Below are positions 1 to 7,756 of a stretch of DNA of 64,000 nucleotides, piece by piece (position 1 is the first letter of the stretch; each line of letters begins with the position of its first letter). The DNA comes from Acetobacteraceae bacterium. GTDB taxonomy: Bacteria; Pseudomonadota; Alphaproteobacteria; Acetobacterales; Acetobacteraceae. The notes below the pieces were generated by a model. It searched no databases and was not told the origin of the DNA. It was given only the letters and a program-made list of their open reading frames with translations. The translations under genes and the position numbers were made by a program. The DNA lies in NCBI GenBank assembly GCA_027487675.1, contig JAIYDD010000144.1, positions 1-64,000 on the forward strand. The letters are read 5' to 3'.

Positions 1-1
1 C

Positions 2-949
2 AAGGCGCGGATGGTGCGGCTGGCGGAATACTCGCGCGACTGCCTGAAGGATCTGCGCGCCGAGACCGGCATCGCCTATGACCAGCGCACCCGCGGCACG
101 CTGCAGCTGTTCCGCACCCAGAAGCAGCTGGACGGCGTCGCGGCCGACATCGCCGTGCTGAAGGCCTTCGGCGTGCCGCATGCGCTGCTCGACCAGGCCG
201 GCTGCATCGGCCACGAGCCGGCGCTGGCGCAGGTCGCCCATAAATTCGTGGGCGGGCTGCACCTGCCGGGCGACGAGACGGGCGACGCCCACCTGTTCAC
301 CCAGCGCCTGGCGGGCCTTGCCGCGGCGATCGGCGTGCGCTTCCGCCACGGGGTGACGGTGAAGGCCCTGACGCGGGAGGCCGGGCGCATCACCGGCGTG
401 GTCACTGACCAGGGCACGGTGACCGCGGACCACTATGTCGTCGCCATGGGCAGCTATTCGCCGGCGCTGCTGCGCCCACTCGGCGTCGAGGTGCCGGTCT
501 ATCCGGTGAAAGGCTATTCCCTGACCCTGCCGGTGGAGGACGAGGCGGCGGCCCCCGTCTCCACCGTGATGGACGAGACCTTCAAGGTCGCGATCACGCG
601 CCTCGGCGACCGCATCCGCGTCGGCGGCACGGCGGAACTCGCCGGCTTCTCGCTGCGGCTGCGTGCGCCCCGGCGGGAGACGCTGGCCCATTCGGTGACG
701 GACCTGTTCCCGCGCGGCGGCGACGTCGCCAAGGCCAGCTTCTGGACCGGGCTGCGCCCGATGACGCCGGACGGCACGCCGGTGGTGGGCGCCACGCGCT
801 ACGGCAACCTGTTCCTGAACACCGGCCACGGCACGCTGGGCTGGACCATGGCCTGCGGCTCGGGGCGGCTGCTGGCGGATGTCGTCACCGGCCGCAAGCC
901 GGAGATCGCCTCGGACGACCTGGCGCTGGCGCGCTACGCGGCGGCCTGA
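2..949 (+). CDS. dadA: D-amino-acid dehydrogenase (DadA family), 5' end outside window
   Basis: This is the C-terminal part (about 315 codons) of an FAD-dependent D-amino-acid dehydrogenase, which oxidises D-amino acids to 2-oxo acids at the inner membrane and passes electrons to the quinone pool. The frame is open to the left edge, so the start codon and the N-terminal FAD-binding fold are missing. The segments [24 protein letters not shown] and [16 protein letters not shown] are the substrate-domain and C-terminal FAD motifs of the family. The same motifs recur in the complete paralogue at 59203-60456. It converges on the Bug gene, with a strong GC palindrome between the two stops. The family call is firm; the substrate is not known. 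Confidence 0.88.
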   Translation, partial: KARMVRLAEYSRDCLKDLRAETGIAYDQRTRGTLQLFRTQKQLDGVAADIAVLKAFGVPHALLDQAGCIGHEPALAQVAHKFVGGLHLPGDETGDAHLFTQRLAGLAAAIGVRFRHGVTVKALTREAGRITGVVTDQGTVTADHYVVAMGSYSPALLRPLGVEVPVYPVKGYSLTLPVEDEAAAPVSTVMDETFKVAITRLGDRIRVGGTAELAGFSLRLRAPRRETLAHSVTDLFPRGGDVAKASFWTGLRPMTPDGTPVVGATRYGNLFLNTGHGTLGWTMACGSGRLLADVVTGRKPEIASDDLALARYAAA

Positions 950-956
950 GGCGGCA

Positions 957-982
957 CGGCGCGCGGGCCGGCCCGCGCGCCG
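957..982. terminator. bidirectional terminator-like perfect palindrome
   Basis: The 39-base gap between two convergent stop codons holds a perfect 26-base GC palindrome (left arm begins CGGCGCGCGGG). Folded with a 4-base loop it gives an 11-bp stem on either strand. There is no U-run, so it would be a non-canonical stop signal for dadA (+) and the Bug gene (-). Confidence 0.5.
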
Positions 983-988
983 GCCGGG

Positions 989-1963
989 TCACGTCGGCTG
1001 GATGCCGGCGGCGCGGATCACGGGCGCCCATTTCGCCGCCTCCCGCGCCACGAAGCCGGCGATCGCGGCGGGCGGCGTGCGCTCCAGCGGGATCACGCCG
1101 GCGGCCTCCAGCCGCTCCTTCATCACCGGCTCGGCCAGGATCTCCTGGATCGCCGCGTCCATCCGGGTCGCGATCGCCGGGTCGAGCCCGGCCGGTGCCG
1201 CCAGCACGAACCAGTTGGTGCTGACCACGCCCGGGAAGCCGGCTTCCGTCGCCGTCGGCACATCGGGCAGCGCCGAGACGCGCGTCGCCGAGGACACCGC
1301 CAGCCCGCGCAGCGTGCCCGCCCGCACGGCGGCGGCATTGGCGCCCGAGGTGTCCCAGATCGAGGTGGTGTTGCCGCCGAGCACCGATTGCTGCGCCTCC
1401 GGCGCGCCGCGGAAGGGCACGTGCAGCAGCTGCGCGCCCGCCTCCATCCCGAACAGCGCCCCGGTCAGGTGGCCGACCGAGCCGATGCCGGAGGAGCCGT
1501 AGCTGACCGCCTCCGGCCGCGCGCGCGCCGCTGCGGCGTAGTCGGCGAGCGTCCGGATCGGGCTGTCGCCGCGCACCGCGCAGAGGATCGGCGCGCCGCC
1601 CAGCAGCGAGACGTAGGAGAAGGCGCGCGCCGGGTCGTAGGGCAGGTTGCGGACGATCATCGGCAGCAGCGCCAGCGGCGCGGGGGTGGAGACCAGGAAG
1701 GTGTAGCCGTCCGGCCGTTCCGCCGCGGCCGCGCCGACGCCGATGGCGCCGCCGCCGCCCGGACGGTTCTCCACCACGATGCTGCGGCCGAGCACCCGTT
1801 CGAGCCGTTCCGCGACAGGCCGGATGATGATGTCGGAGGTGCCGCCGGGCGCGAAGGGGTTGATGATCCGCAGGTTGCGGCTGGGCCAGGCGCCCTGCGC
1901 GCGCAGGATGCCGGGCGCGGCCAGCAGGCCGGCCGTGGTGGCGAGAAGCAGGCGACGCTGCAT
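989..1963 (-). CDS. Bug-family substrate-binding receptor (tripartite tricarboxylate transporter type)
   Basis: Periplasmic solute receptor of the Bug/TctC family (324 aa), which binds carboxylates or other small organic anions for tripartite tricarboxylate transporters. After a signal peptide ending near ILRAQG, the mature protein starts with the family pattern: INPFAPGGTSD (ligand-loop glycines), then VVENRPGGGGAIG, and later SYGSSGIGSVGHLTG. I chose ATG at 1963 over the in-frame GTG at 1972, because a CGGAG sequence lies 8 bases upstream of the ATG and too close to the GTG. No TctA or TctB membrane subunit is nearby, so it is an orphan receptor, as is common in this family. The ligand is unknown. 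Confidence 0.9.
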   Translation of the reverse strand: MQRRLLLATTAGLLAAPGILRAQGAWPSRNLRIINPFAPGGTSDIIIRPVAERLERVLGRSIVVENRPGGGGAIGVGAAAAERPDGYTFLVSTPAPLALLPMIVRNLPYDPARAFSYVSLLGGAPILCAVRGDSPIRTLADYAAAARARPEAVSYGSSGIGSVGHLTGALFGMEAGAQLLHVPFRGAPEAQQSVLGGNTTSIWDTSGANAAAVRAGTLRGLAVSSATRVSALPDVPTATEAGFPGVVSTNWFVLAAPAGLDPAIATRMDAAIQEILAEPVMKERLEAAGVIPLERTPPAAIAGFVAREAAKWAPVIRAAGIQPT

Positions 1964-2083
1964 GGGCTGCACTCCGGGCCATCAGGGCGGGAGAAGGCAT
2001 GCCCGCGCGGAAGGCAGGCAAGCCTCGCACCGGCCGATCCCGGCCGCGCTCCCGCCCGGCCCAGCGAAACCCGTGCCAGTGGA

Positions 2084-2111
2084 GCCGGGGCCGCGCCGCC
2101 ACCGGCCCGGC
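2084..2111 (-). terminator. possible terminator downstream of dctM
   Basis: In the 173-base gap between dctM and the Bug gene, GCCGGGGCC pairs with GGCCCGGC across an 11-base loop (one bulged G). This gives an 8-bp stem just after the dctM stop on the minus strand. No U-run follows. The rest of the gap shows only the Bug ribosome-binding site near 1972. Confidence 0.3.
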
Positions 2112-2136
2112 GGTCAGCCCGGCGCGCGGCGCGCGC

Positions 2137-3453
2137 TCACCAAAGGCCCGGCAGCCAGAGCGAGATGGCAGGCAGCAGCGCGAGCAGCAGGATGCGCACG
2201 CCGTCGGAGGCGACGAAGCCCAGCACGCCGCGATAGGTCTCGCCCATCGGCACGTCCTTCGCCATGGCGTTGATGACGAAGAGGTTGAGGCCGAAGGGCG
2301 GGCTGATCATGCCGACCTCCACGCTCATCAGCACCAGGATGCCGAACCAGACCAGCGTCTGCGTCCTGTCGAGCCCGAAATCGAGGCTGAGCATCAGGGG
2401 CACGAAGATCGGCAGCGTCAGCAGCACCATCGCCAGGCTTTCCATGAAGCAGCCGAGCACGAAGTAGATGAGCAGGATCACGAGCAGCACGGTGATCGGC
2501 GAGAGGCCGAGGCCCGCGACGGCGGCGGAGAGTTCCGTCGGCAGGCGGGACAGGGCGAGCGCGGCGCTGAACAGCTCCGCGCCCAGCAGCACCAGGAAGA
2601 TCAGGCCGGTGGTGACGGTGGTCGACAGCAGGCTCTCCTTCAGCCCTTCCCAGCGCATGCCGCCCAGCGTGACGGCGAGGATGCCGGTGGCGGCGGCGCC
2701 GATGGCGGCACCCTCGGTCGCGCCGAACCAGCCATCGTACATGCCGGCGACGACCAGGACGAAAACGAGGACGACCGGCCAGACCTCGCCGGTGGCGCGC
2801 AGGCGTTCCGCCCAGGGCAGGCGCGGCGCGGCGGGCGCGGCGGCGGGCGACAGGCGCGCATAGAGGTTCACCACCAGCATGTAGCCCGCCATCGCGAGCA
2901 GGCCGGGGATGACGGCGGCGACGAACATCGTGCCGATGCTCTGTTCGGTGTAGATCGCGTAGATGACGAGGATGACGGAAGGCGGGATGAGGATGCCGAG
3001 CGTCCCGCCGGCGGCCAGCGTGCCGGTGGCGAGTGCCGGCGAATAGCCGGCGCGCCGCATCTCCGGCCCCGCCACCTGGCTCATCGTGGCGGCGGTGGCG
3101 AGAGACGATCCGCAGATCGCGCCGAAGGCGGCGCAGCCGCCGATGGTCGCCACCGCCAGCCCGCCGCGCCAATGCCCCATCCAGGCGCGCGCGCAGCGGA
3201 ACAGCGCGCGGTTCATCCCGCCCTTGGTCGCGAAATCGCCCATCAGGAGGAACAGCGGGATGACGGAGAGCGTGTAGGAGGAGAAGCGCCCGAAGGTCAG
3301 CGTGTTGAGCGTGCCGAACAGCCTGTCCCACCCAGCGATGGCGGCGAAGCCGAGCCCGCCGACCAGCAGCATCGCGATGCCGACGGGCATGCGCAGCGCG
3401 ATCAGCACCAGCGCGCCGGCGAACATCGCCAGGCCGATGTCGAAGTTGGTCAT
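2137..3453 (-). CDS. dctM: TRAP transporter large permease subunit
   Basis: Large membrane subunit (438 aa) of a TRAP transporter, the 12-helix IT-superfamily protein that drives Na+-coupled uptake of organic acids. The sequence is almost wholly hydrophobic helices. It carries family signatures such as FLLMGDFATKGG near residue 75, GTLAAGGTLGILIPPS around residues 145-160, and a C-terminal GMISPPFGLNLFVI. It is the last gene of dctP-dctQ-dctM. The start ATG has GGGAGAGAG upstream, and that purine run merges into the arm of a REP-like palindrome (3465-3501) separating dctQ from dctM. A local mRNA structure could therefore tune dctM translation. The substrate is unknown. Confidence 0.93.
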   Translation of the reverse strand: MTNFDIGLAMFAGALVLIALRMPVGIAMLLVGGLGFAAIAGWDRLFGTLNTLTFGRFSSYTLSVIPLFLLMGDFATKGGMNRALFRCARAWMGHWRGGLAVATIGGCAAFGAICGSSLATAATMSQVAGPEMRRAGYSPALATGTLAAGGTLGILIPPSVILVIYAIYTEQSIGTMFVAAVIPGLLAMAGYMLVVNLYARLSPAAAPAAPRLPWAERLRATGEVWPVVLVFVLVVAGMYDGWFGATEGAAIGAAATGILAVTLGGMRWEGLKESLLSTTVTTGLIFLVLLGAELFSAALALSRLPTELSAAVAGLGLSPITVLLVILLIYFVLGCFMESLAMVLLTLPIFVPLMLSLDFGLDRTQTLVWFGILVLMSVEVGMISPPFGLNLFVINAMAKDVPMGETYRGVLGFVASDGVRILLLALLPAISLWLPGLW

Positions 3454-3464
3454 GCGATCTCTCT

Positions 3465-3501
3465 CCCTCCCCCGCGCGCGGGGGAGGGTCGGGGTGGGGG
3501 T
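3465..3501. repeat. REP-like palindrome, left unit
   Basis: A perfect palindrome with arms CCCTCCCCCGCG and CGCGGGGGAGGG, followed by a TCGGGGTGGGGGT tail. An inverted copy with the same arm and tail lies at 3530-3569. Paired, oppositely oriented GC-rich palindromes of this type are typical of dispersed REP elements in alphaproteobacteria. It lies between dctQ and dctM and borders the dctM ribosome-binding site. Confidence 0.65.
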
Positions 3502-3528
3502 ATCGCCGCCAGCACGCGCGCGTTCTCC

Positions 3529-4056
3529 TCAGCCCCCACCCAACCCTCCCCCGCGGGCGGGGGAGGGCTGTCCTGCCTTGACAGCACTCTCGACCGCGAC
3601 GAAGGCGGCGCAGAGCGTCCACAGCGCGGCGCCGAGCGCGGCGCCGGCATAGCCCCACCAATAGGGGATCAGCAGGAACATCGTCTCGCGCTCGCGGTCC
3701 CACATGTTCCAGCCGCCGATGGCCAGCCTCCAGGCCAGCACCGCGACCACCGCCGCGGCGATGGCGCGCATCAGGGCATCCAGGCCGGCGATGCCGCGCG
3801 CGGGCAGCTTCTGGGTGAAGAAATCGACCATCACATGCGCGCCGCGCATCTCGCAGAGCGGCAGGCAGAGCGCGACGGCGACGCCGAGCAGCATCTCGAC
3901 GATCTCCGAATCGCCGAGGATCGGCTTGTTCAGGATCGCGCCGCGCAGGACGGAGGCGCTGACGACGACCACCGCCGCCAGCAGCAACGCGCCGGCCAGC
4001 AGCGCCGCGCCGGTCGCGACGCCGGTCAGGGCGCCGCGCAGGCGCGCCAGCGTCAC
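3529..4056 (-). CDS. dctQ: TRAP transporter small permease subunit, tail encoded by a REP-like element
   Basis: Small four-helix membrane subunit of the TRAP transporter (175 aa), which joins the receptor and the large permease. Hydrophobic helices lie near residues 8-27, 50-68, 85-105 and 120-140, and the typical pattern of acidic and histidine residues before helix 3 (EMRGAHVMVDFF) is present. I chose GTG at 4056, which overlaps the dctP stop (GTGA). The longer frame reaching 4143 only shadows dctP. The last residues, SPARGGGLGGG, are read from the right-hand unit of a REP-like doublet, and the stop codon sits at its edge. The repeat therefore appears to have replaced or extended the original C-terminus. 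Confidence 0.85.
   Translation of the reverse strand: MTLARLRGALTGVATGAALLAGALLLAAVVVVSASVLRGAILNKPILGDSEIVEMLLGVAVALCLPLCEMRGAHVMVDFFTQKLPARGIAGLDALMRAIAAAVVAVLAWRLAIGGWNMWDRERETMFLLIPYWWGYAGAALGAALWTLCAAFVAVESAVKAGQPSPARGGGLGGG
3530..3569. repeat. REP-like palindrome, right unit (inverted)
   Basis: Inverted partner of the element at 3465-3501. An AGCCCCCACCC tail precedes arms CCCTCCCCCGC and GCGGGGGAGGG, which form an 11-bp stem. It overlaps the 3' end of dctQ and supplies the terminal codons of that gene. Confidence 0.65.
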
Positions 4057-5087
4057 GCCCGGCCGAACCGGGCGGTGATCGCCAGGATGTCGTCGAACAG
4101 CGCGCGGCCGTTGCGGCCGCGGCGATTCATCTCGCCGATCCACGCCTCATAGGCGGGGGCGACGGCGCTGCGCCAGCGCTCCTTCTCGGCGGCGCCGATC
4201 TCGATGATCTCGTTGCCGGCGTTGCGCGCCGCGTCGATCGCCTGCTGGGTCTGGGTGTCCCAGATCTCGCCGAGCTGGCGGGAGAGCGCGGCGCCGGAAT
4301 TGGCGTCGATCACCGCGCGCAGCTCGTTCGGCAGGCGGTTGTAGCTGCGCTGGGACATGAGCGTCAGCAGCATGCCCTGGAACAGGCCGCCGCGCGGCTC
4401 GGAGTGGAACTTCGCCACCTCGAACAGGCGGAAGGGATGGGTGATGGCCCAGTTGATCAGGAAGCCGTCCACCTGGTTGCGGGCGGTGGCTTCGTAGACG
4501 CCGCCGAGCGGGATGCCGACGGGCGTCGCGCCGAGCGCCGTCACCGCCTCGCCGATGAAGCGGCCGGCGACGCGAAGCCTGAGGCCCCTGAAATCCTCGA
4601 TGGTGCGGATCGGCCGGCGGCTGGTGTGGATCAGCGCGCGGTCGGTCGAGTGGATCGAGATGATCTTGATGCCGCGATATTCGCTGTCCGCCAGATTCTT
4701 CGAGACGTATTCATAGGCGGCCGGGCTCTCGGTGGCCGACAGGCCGGTGTTCATGAAGGGCATCTCCAGCCCTTCCGTGCCCATGAAGCGGCCGGGCGTG
4801 AAGCCGGGCACGGTCCAGATCATGTCCACCACGCCGTCTTCGAGCTGCTGCGGCAGGTCGCGCGGCTGGCCGCCGAGCTGCATCGCCGGGTACATCTCGA
4901 CGCGGATGCGGCCCTGGGATTGCTGCGCCACGCGCTCCGCCCAGCGATCGAGGTGCAGCGTGTGATCGAGCGCGGTCGGCGAGGAGAAGGAATGGCAGCG
5001 GAAGGTGAAGACCTGCTGCGCCTTCGCCACCATCGGTGCCGCGAGCGTCGCGCCGAGCGCCGCCCCCATCAGTTCGCGTCGCTTCAT
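4053..5087 (-). CDS. dctP: TRAP transporter periplasmic substrate-binding protein
   Basis: Periplasmic receptor (344 aa) of the TRAP system, delivering a carboxylate-type ligand to DctQM. The N-terminus MKRRELMGAALGATLAAPMV is a signal peptide cleaved near AKAQQ. The DctP core follows: ERVAQQSQGRIRVEMYPAMQLGG, then LRLRVAGRFIGEAVTALGA with the conserved arginine that usually contacts the ligand carboxylate, and ATARNQVDGFLINW. It heads the dctPQM cluster, 25 bases downstream of the desaturase gene on the same strand, so co-transcription is plausible. The ATG at 5087 has an AAGGGG ribosome-binding site. The ligand cannot be read from sequence. Confidence 0.92.
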   Translation of the reverse strand: MKRRELMGAALGATLAAPMVAKAQQVFTFRCHSFSSPTALDHTLHLDRWAERVAQQSQGRIRVEMYPAMQLGGQPRDLPQQLEDGVVDMIWTVPGFTPGRFMGTEGLEMPFMNTGLSATESPAAYEYVSKNLADSEYRGIKIISIHSTDRALIHTSRRPIRTIEDFRGLRLRVAGRFIGEAVTALGATPVGIPLGGVYEATARNQVDGFLINWAITHPFRLFEVAKFHSEPRGGLFQGMLLTLMSQRSYNRLPNELRAVIDANSGAALSRQLGEIWDTQTQQAIDAARNAGNEIIEIGAAEKERWRSAVAPAYEAWIGEMNRRGRNGRALFDDILAITARFGRA

Positions 5088-5112
5088 CTGCCTGCCCCTT
5101 GCTTGTCGTTGG

Positions 5113-6051
5113 TCAGCGTGCCGGATGCGCGGGGACGAAGACCGGCTTCAGCAGCCAGCGCCGCGCGATGTCGAAATAGCCGCGGAAGACGAAGTGGCCG
5201 TTATGCGCCAGCAGGCGTTCGCGGTTGCGGCGCCAGAAGCCCGGGATCTCGAACCACGCCATCTGCGGGTAGAGGTGATGCACGATGTGCAGATTGTTCC
5301 ACAGGAACAGCAGGCCGAAGACCCAGTTGCTCTCGACGCTCGCGGTGCGCTCGCCGGGGCTCTGGCCCCAGCGGTGCTCGATGAAGGCGCGCAGCAGGCC
5401 GAGCGAGATGCCGGGCAGCACCATCAGCAGGTAGTACTGCCAGATCGGCATGCCGGCCACGGACTGCACGAACCACAGGATCACCGCGAGGCCGCAGAAG
5501 AAGCCGAGCCAGGCCGGGATGTCGCGGAAATCGCGCCGCGCCAGCTTGCCGGACTCCACCAGCACCAGCTTGCGCAGCCGCAGCAGCGGGCCGACCGTCA
5601 ACCGCCCGAGCAGCGTCTGGTTGAACAGCAGCACCGCACGCCAGGCGGGCGAATAGCGCGACCAGTCCGCCTGGCGGTGGTACTGCGTCTCCGTGTCCTC
5701 GCCCGGATAGGTGAGCACGGTGTTGCGGTGATGCGCGGTGTGGCTGCGCTTGTAGAGCTCGAAGGGCCACCAGCCGCCGATCGGCGGCCACACGACGGCG
5801 GTGCGCAGCCAGCGCGGGATGCTGCGCCAGCCATGGATCGCCTCGTGCTGCAGCGAGAAATGCCAGGCCAGCACATAGGCCCCGCCGAGGACGAGCAGCG
5901 GCCAGGGAATGGACGCGTGGAACCACACCAGCAGGAACCAGCTCGCGTAGATGGCGATGGCGACGCCCCAGGTCGGCAGTTCCCATCGCCGCCACCAGAT
6001 CGGCGACGGGGCGAGGGCGGCGGCGCGGGGGAGTTCGTTCTCCGGCATCAT
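5113..6051 (-). CDS. membrane fatty-acid desaturase / hydroxylase family protein
   Basis: Integral-membrane di-iron desaturase (312 aa). The three histidine boxes are present: HEAIH at residues 69-73, HTAHH at 104-108 and HIVHH near 260 followed by LYPQMAW. Four or more hydrophobic segments flank them. Such enzymes insert double bonds or hydroxyl groups into acyl chains or terpenoids using O2 and a reduced ferredoxin-type donor. It lies upstream of dctPQM on the same strand and divergent from a flavin monooxygenase-like gene. The upstream region gives no strong ribosome-binding site; tandem ATG codons at 6051 and 6048 are equally possible. The exact substrate (acyl lipid, beta-carotene or other) is unknown. 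Confidence 0.85.
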   Translation of the reverse strand: MMPENELPRAAALAPSPIWWRRWELPTWGVAIAIYASWFLLVWFHASIPWPLLVLGGAYVLAWHFSLQHEAIHGWRSIPRWLRTAVVWPPIGGWWPFELYKRSHTAHHRNTVLTYPGEDTETQYHRQADWSRYSPAWRAVLLFNQTLLGRLTVGPLLRLRKLVLVESGKLARRDFRDIPAWLGFFCGLAVILWFVQSVAGMPIWQYYLLMVLPGISLGLLRAFIEHRWGQSPGERTASVESNWVFGLLFLWNNLHIVHHLYPQMAWFEIPGFWRRNRERLLAHNGHFVFRGYFDIARRWLLKPVFVPAHPAR

Positions 6052-6125
6052 GGGCAGCGTGGCCGAGAACGCTCCGGCATGGCAAGATCAGGCGGTGTGC
6101 GTTTCCCCGCGCGCCGCCTCCGCGA

Positions 6126-6140
6126 CTGCCGGTCCGGCAG
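6126..6140. promoter_or_regulatory. small dyad in the divergent desaturase / monooxygenase intergenic region
   Basis: The 147-base divergent region holds CTGCCG-GTC-CGGCAG, a perfect 6-bp inverted repeat with a 3-base centre. It could be an operator shared by the two genes or simply a GC hairpin. No convincing -35/-10 pair is visible. Confidence 0.25.
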
Positions 6141-6198
6141 GCAGCGCCTGCCCTGCATCGCGGCAGGGCCCGCCCGCAACCCTGCGGCGGAGCACGGC

Positions 6199-7677
6199 AT
6201 GCGGGGTGCTTGGCACGCAAGAACGACCGAGGAGGCCCCTGCCCTGCCCGCGCCCCGCACCCTTGCCGAGCTTGAAGCGGATGTCGCGCGCGACCTGGCG
6301 CTGGTCGCGCATCCGCGCATGGAATGGCTGCAGCCCAAACGCAGCGGCGGGCATCCCGTGCTGGACGCGCTGATCATCGGCGGCGGGCAATGCGGCGTGG
6401 TGACCGGCTTCGCGCTGCTGCGGGAGAAACTGCGCAACATCCTTGTCATCGACCGCGCGCCAGCGGGCCGCGAAGGGCCGTGGCTGACCTATGCGCGCAT
6501 GCCGAATTTGCGCAGCTGGAAGGACCAGTCGGGGCCGGACCTCGGCATCCCCTCGCTCACCTACCAGGCCTGGCACGAGGCGCAGCACGGCGCCGCGGCC
6601 TGGGAGAAGCTGCGGCTGATCCCGAAGGAGCTGTGGAACGACTACCTGCTGTGGTTCCGCCGCGTCACCGGCGTGCCGGTGCGCAACGGGGTCGAGGCCG
6701 GCGCGATCTCGCCCGCCCGCACCGATGACGGGCTGCCCTGCCTGCGCGTCGAGACCTCCGCCGGGCCGATGCTCGCGCGCAAGGTCGTGCTGGCGACGGG
6801 GCAGGAGGATGCGGGGCGGTGGTGGATGCCGGACTTCGTGGCCGCCCTGCCGCACGGGGTGCGCAACCACAGCGCGGATCCGATCGCCTTCGCGCGGCTG
6901 CGCGGCAAGGTCGTGGCGGTGCTCGGCGCCGGCGCGTCGGCCTTCGACAATGCCGCGACCGCGCTGGAAGCCGGTGCCGCGGAGGTCCACCTGTTCTGCC
7001 GCCGCGCGGAACCGCAGCTGGTGCAGCCCTATCGCTGGCTGACCTTCGGCGGCTTCCTGCAGAACATGCACGCCATGCCGGACGAATGGCGCTGGCGCTT
7101 CATGTCGCATGTGCTGGGGCTGCGGGAGGCCTTCCCGCAGGACACCTGGGACCGCTGCGCGCGCCACCCGGGTTTCCGCATGCATGTCGGCCGCCCATGG
7201 ACCGGCGCGGCGCTGACGCCGGATGGGCGCGTGGCGATCGCGACGGCGCGCGGGGCCTTCATGGCCGACCACCTGATCTGCGGCACCGGCATCCGCATGG
7301 ACTTCGGCGCCGTGCCGATGCTGTCGGGGTTTGCCCAAAGCATCGCGCGCTGGCGCGACCGCTACGCGCCGCCGGACGGGGAAGTCGATGAGCGGCTGGG
7401 GGAATTCCCCTACCTGGCGCCCGATTACGGCTTCCAGGAACGCATCCCGGGCAGCACGCCCTGGATCCGCGACATCCACCTGTTCGGCATCTCCTCCACC
7501 ATGTCCTTCGGGCCGGCCGGCGCCTCGATCAACGCCATGGTCTATGCGGTGCCGCGCCTGGCGCAGGGGATCATCCGCGGGCTGTTCGAGGCGGACCTGC
7601 CGCGGCTTTGGCAGGACTACCGCGCCTATGACGTGAAGATCGCGGAGGTGGACCCCGCCCGCATCGCCGCGGAATGA
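6199..7677 (+). CDS. FAD/NAD(P)-binding oxidoreductase, flavin monooxygenase-like
   Basis: Two-dinucleotide-fold flavoprotein (492 aa). The FAD motif IIGGGQCG lies near residues 58-65 and a second Rossmann motif, VAVLGAGASAFDNAA, near 240. An ATG/Q-type hinge (VVLATGQEDAG) sits between them. The layout matches class B flavin monooxygenases and related NAD(P)-dependent oxidoreductases (FMO or cyclohexanone-monooxygenase relatives). The full FMO fingerprint is not obvious, so the reaction is open. ATG at 6199 is the most upstream sensible start; the frame continues far upstream only as a shadow of the desaturase. A GAGGAGG lies 8 bases before an in-frame CTG at 6244, which might be the true start. 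It may lead the importer/HyuAB operon 79 bases downstream. Confidence 0.75.
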   Translation: MRGAWHARTTEEAPALPAPRTLAELEADVARDLALVAHPRMEWLQPKRSGGHPVLDALIIGGGQCGVVTGFALLREKLRNILVIDRAPAGREGPWLTYARMPNLRSWKDQSGPDLGIPSLTYQAWHEAQHGAAAWEKLRLIPKELWNDYLLWFRRVTGVPVRNGVEAGAISPARTDDGLPCLRVETSAGPMLARKVVLATGQEDAGRWWMPDFVAALPHGVRNHSADPIAFARLRGKVVAVLGAGASAFDNAATALEAGAAEVHLFCRRAEPQLVQPYRWLTFGGFLQNMHAMPDEWRWRFMSHVLGLREAFPQDTWDRCARHPGFRMHVGRPWTGAALTPDGRVAIATARGAFMADHLICGTGIRMDFGAVPMLSGFAQSIARWRDRYAPPDGEVDERLGEFPYLAPDYGFQERIPGSTPWIRDIHLFGISSTMSFGPAGASINAMVYAVPRLAQGIIRGLFEADLPRLWQDYRAYDVKIAEVDPARIAAE

Positions 7678-7756
7678 TCCGCGCCCTCCCCCTGGACCTG
7701 CGGCGCCCGGGCATGGAGGATACGCAGCACAGAACCAAGCAGAGGGGGCAGATGTC

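Noticed and set aside
957-982. Recombination or attachment site
   Set aside because: The perfect GC palindrome lies between convergent stops, with no integrase or repeat partner. A transcription-stop role is simpler.
1999-4152. 717-codon open frame on the plus strand
   Set aside because: It runs antisense to dctM and dctQ and is composed of low-complexity Gly/Arg/Gln/His/Asp sequence, as expected from GC-rich codon-position bias. No domain is visible.
5005-6198. N-terminal extension of the flavin monooxygenase-like gene by about 400 codons
   Set aside because: The extension is antisense to the desaturase, whose three histidine boxes prove the opposite strand is coding. The start was placed at 6199.
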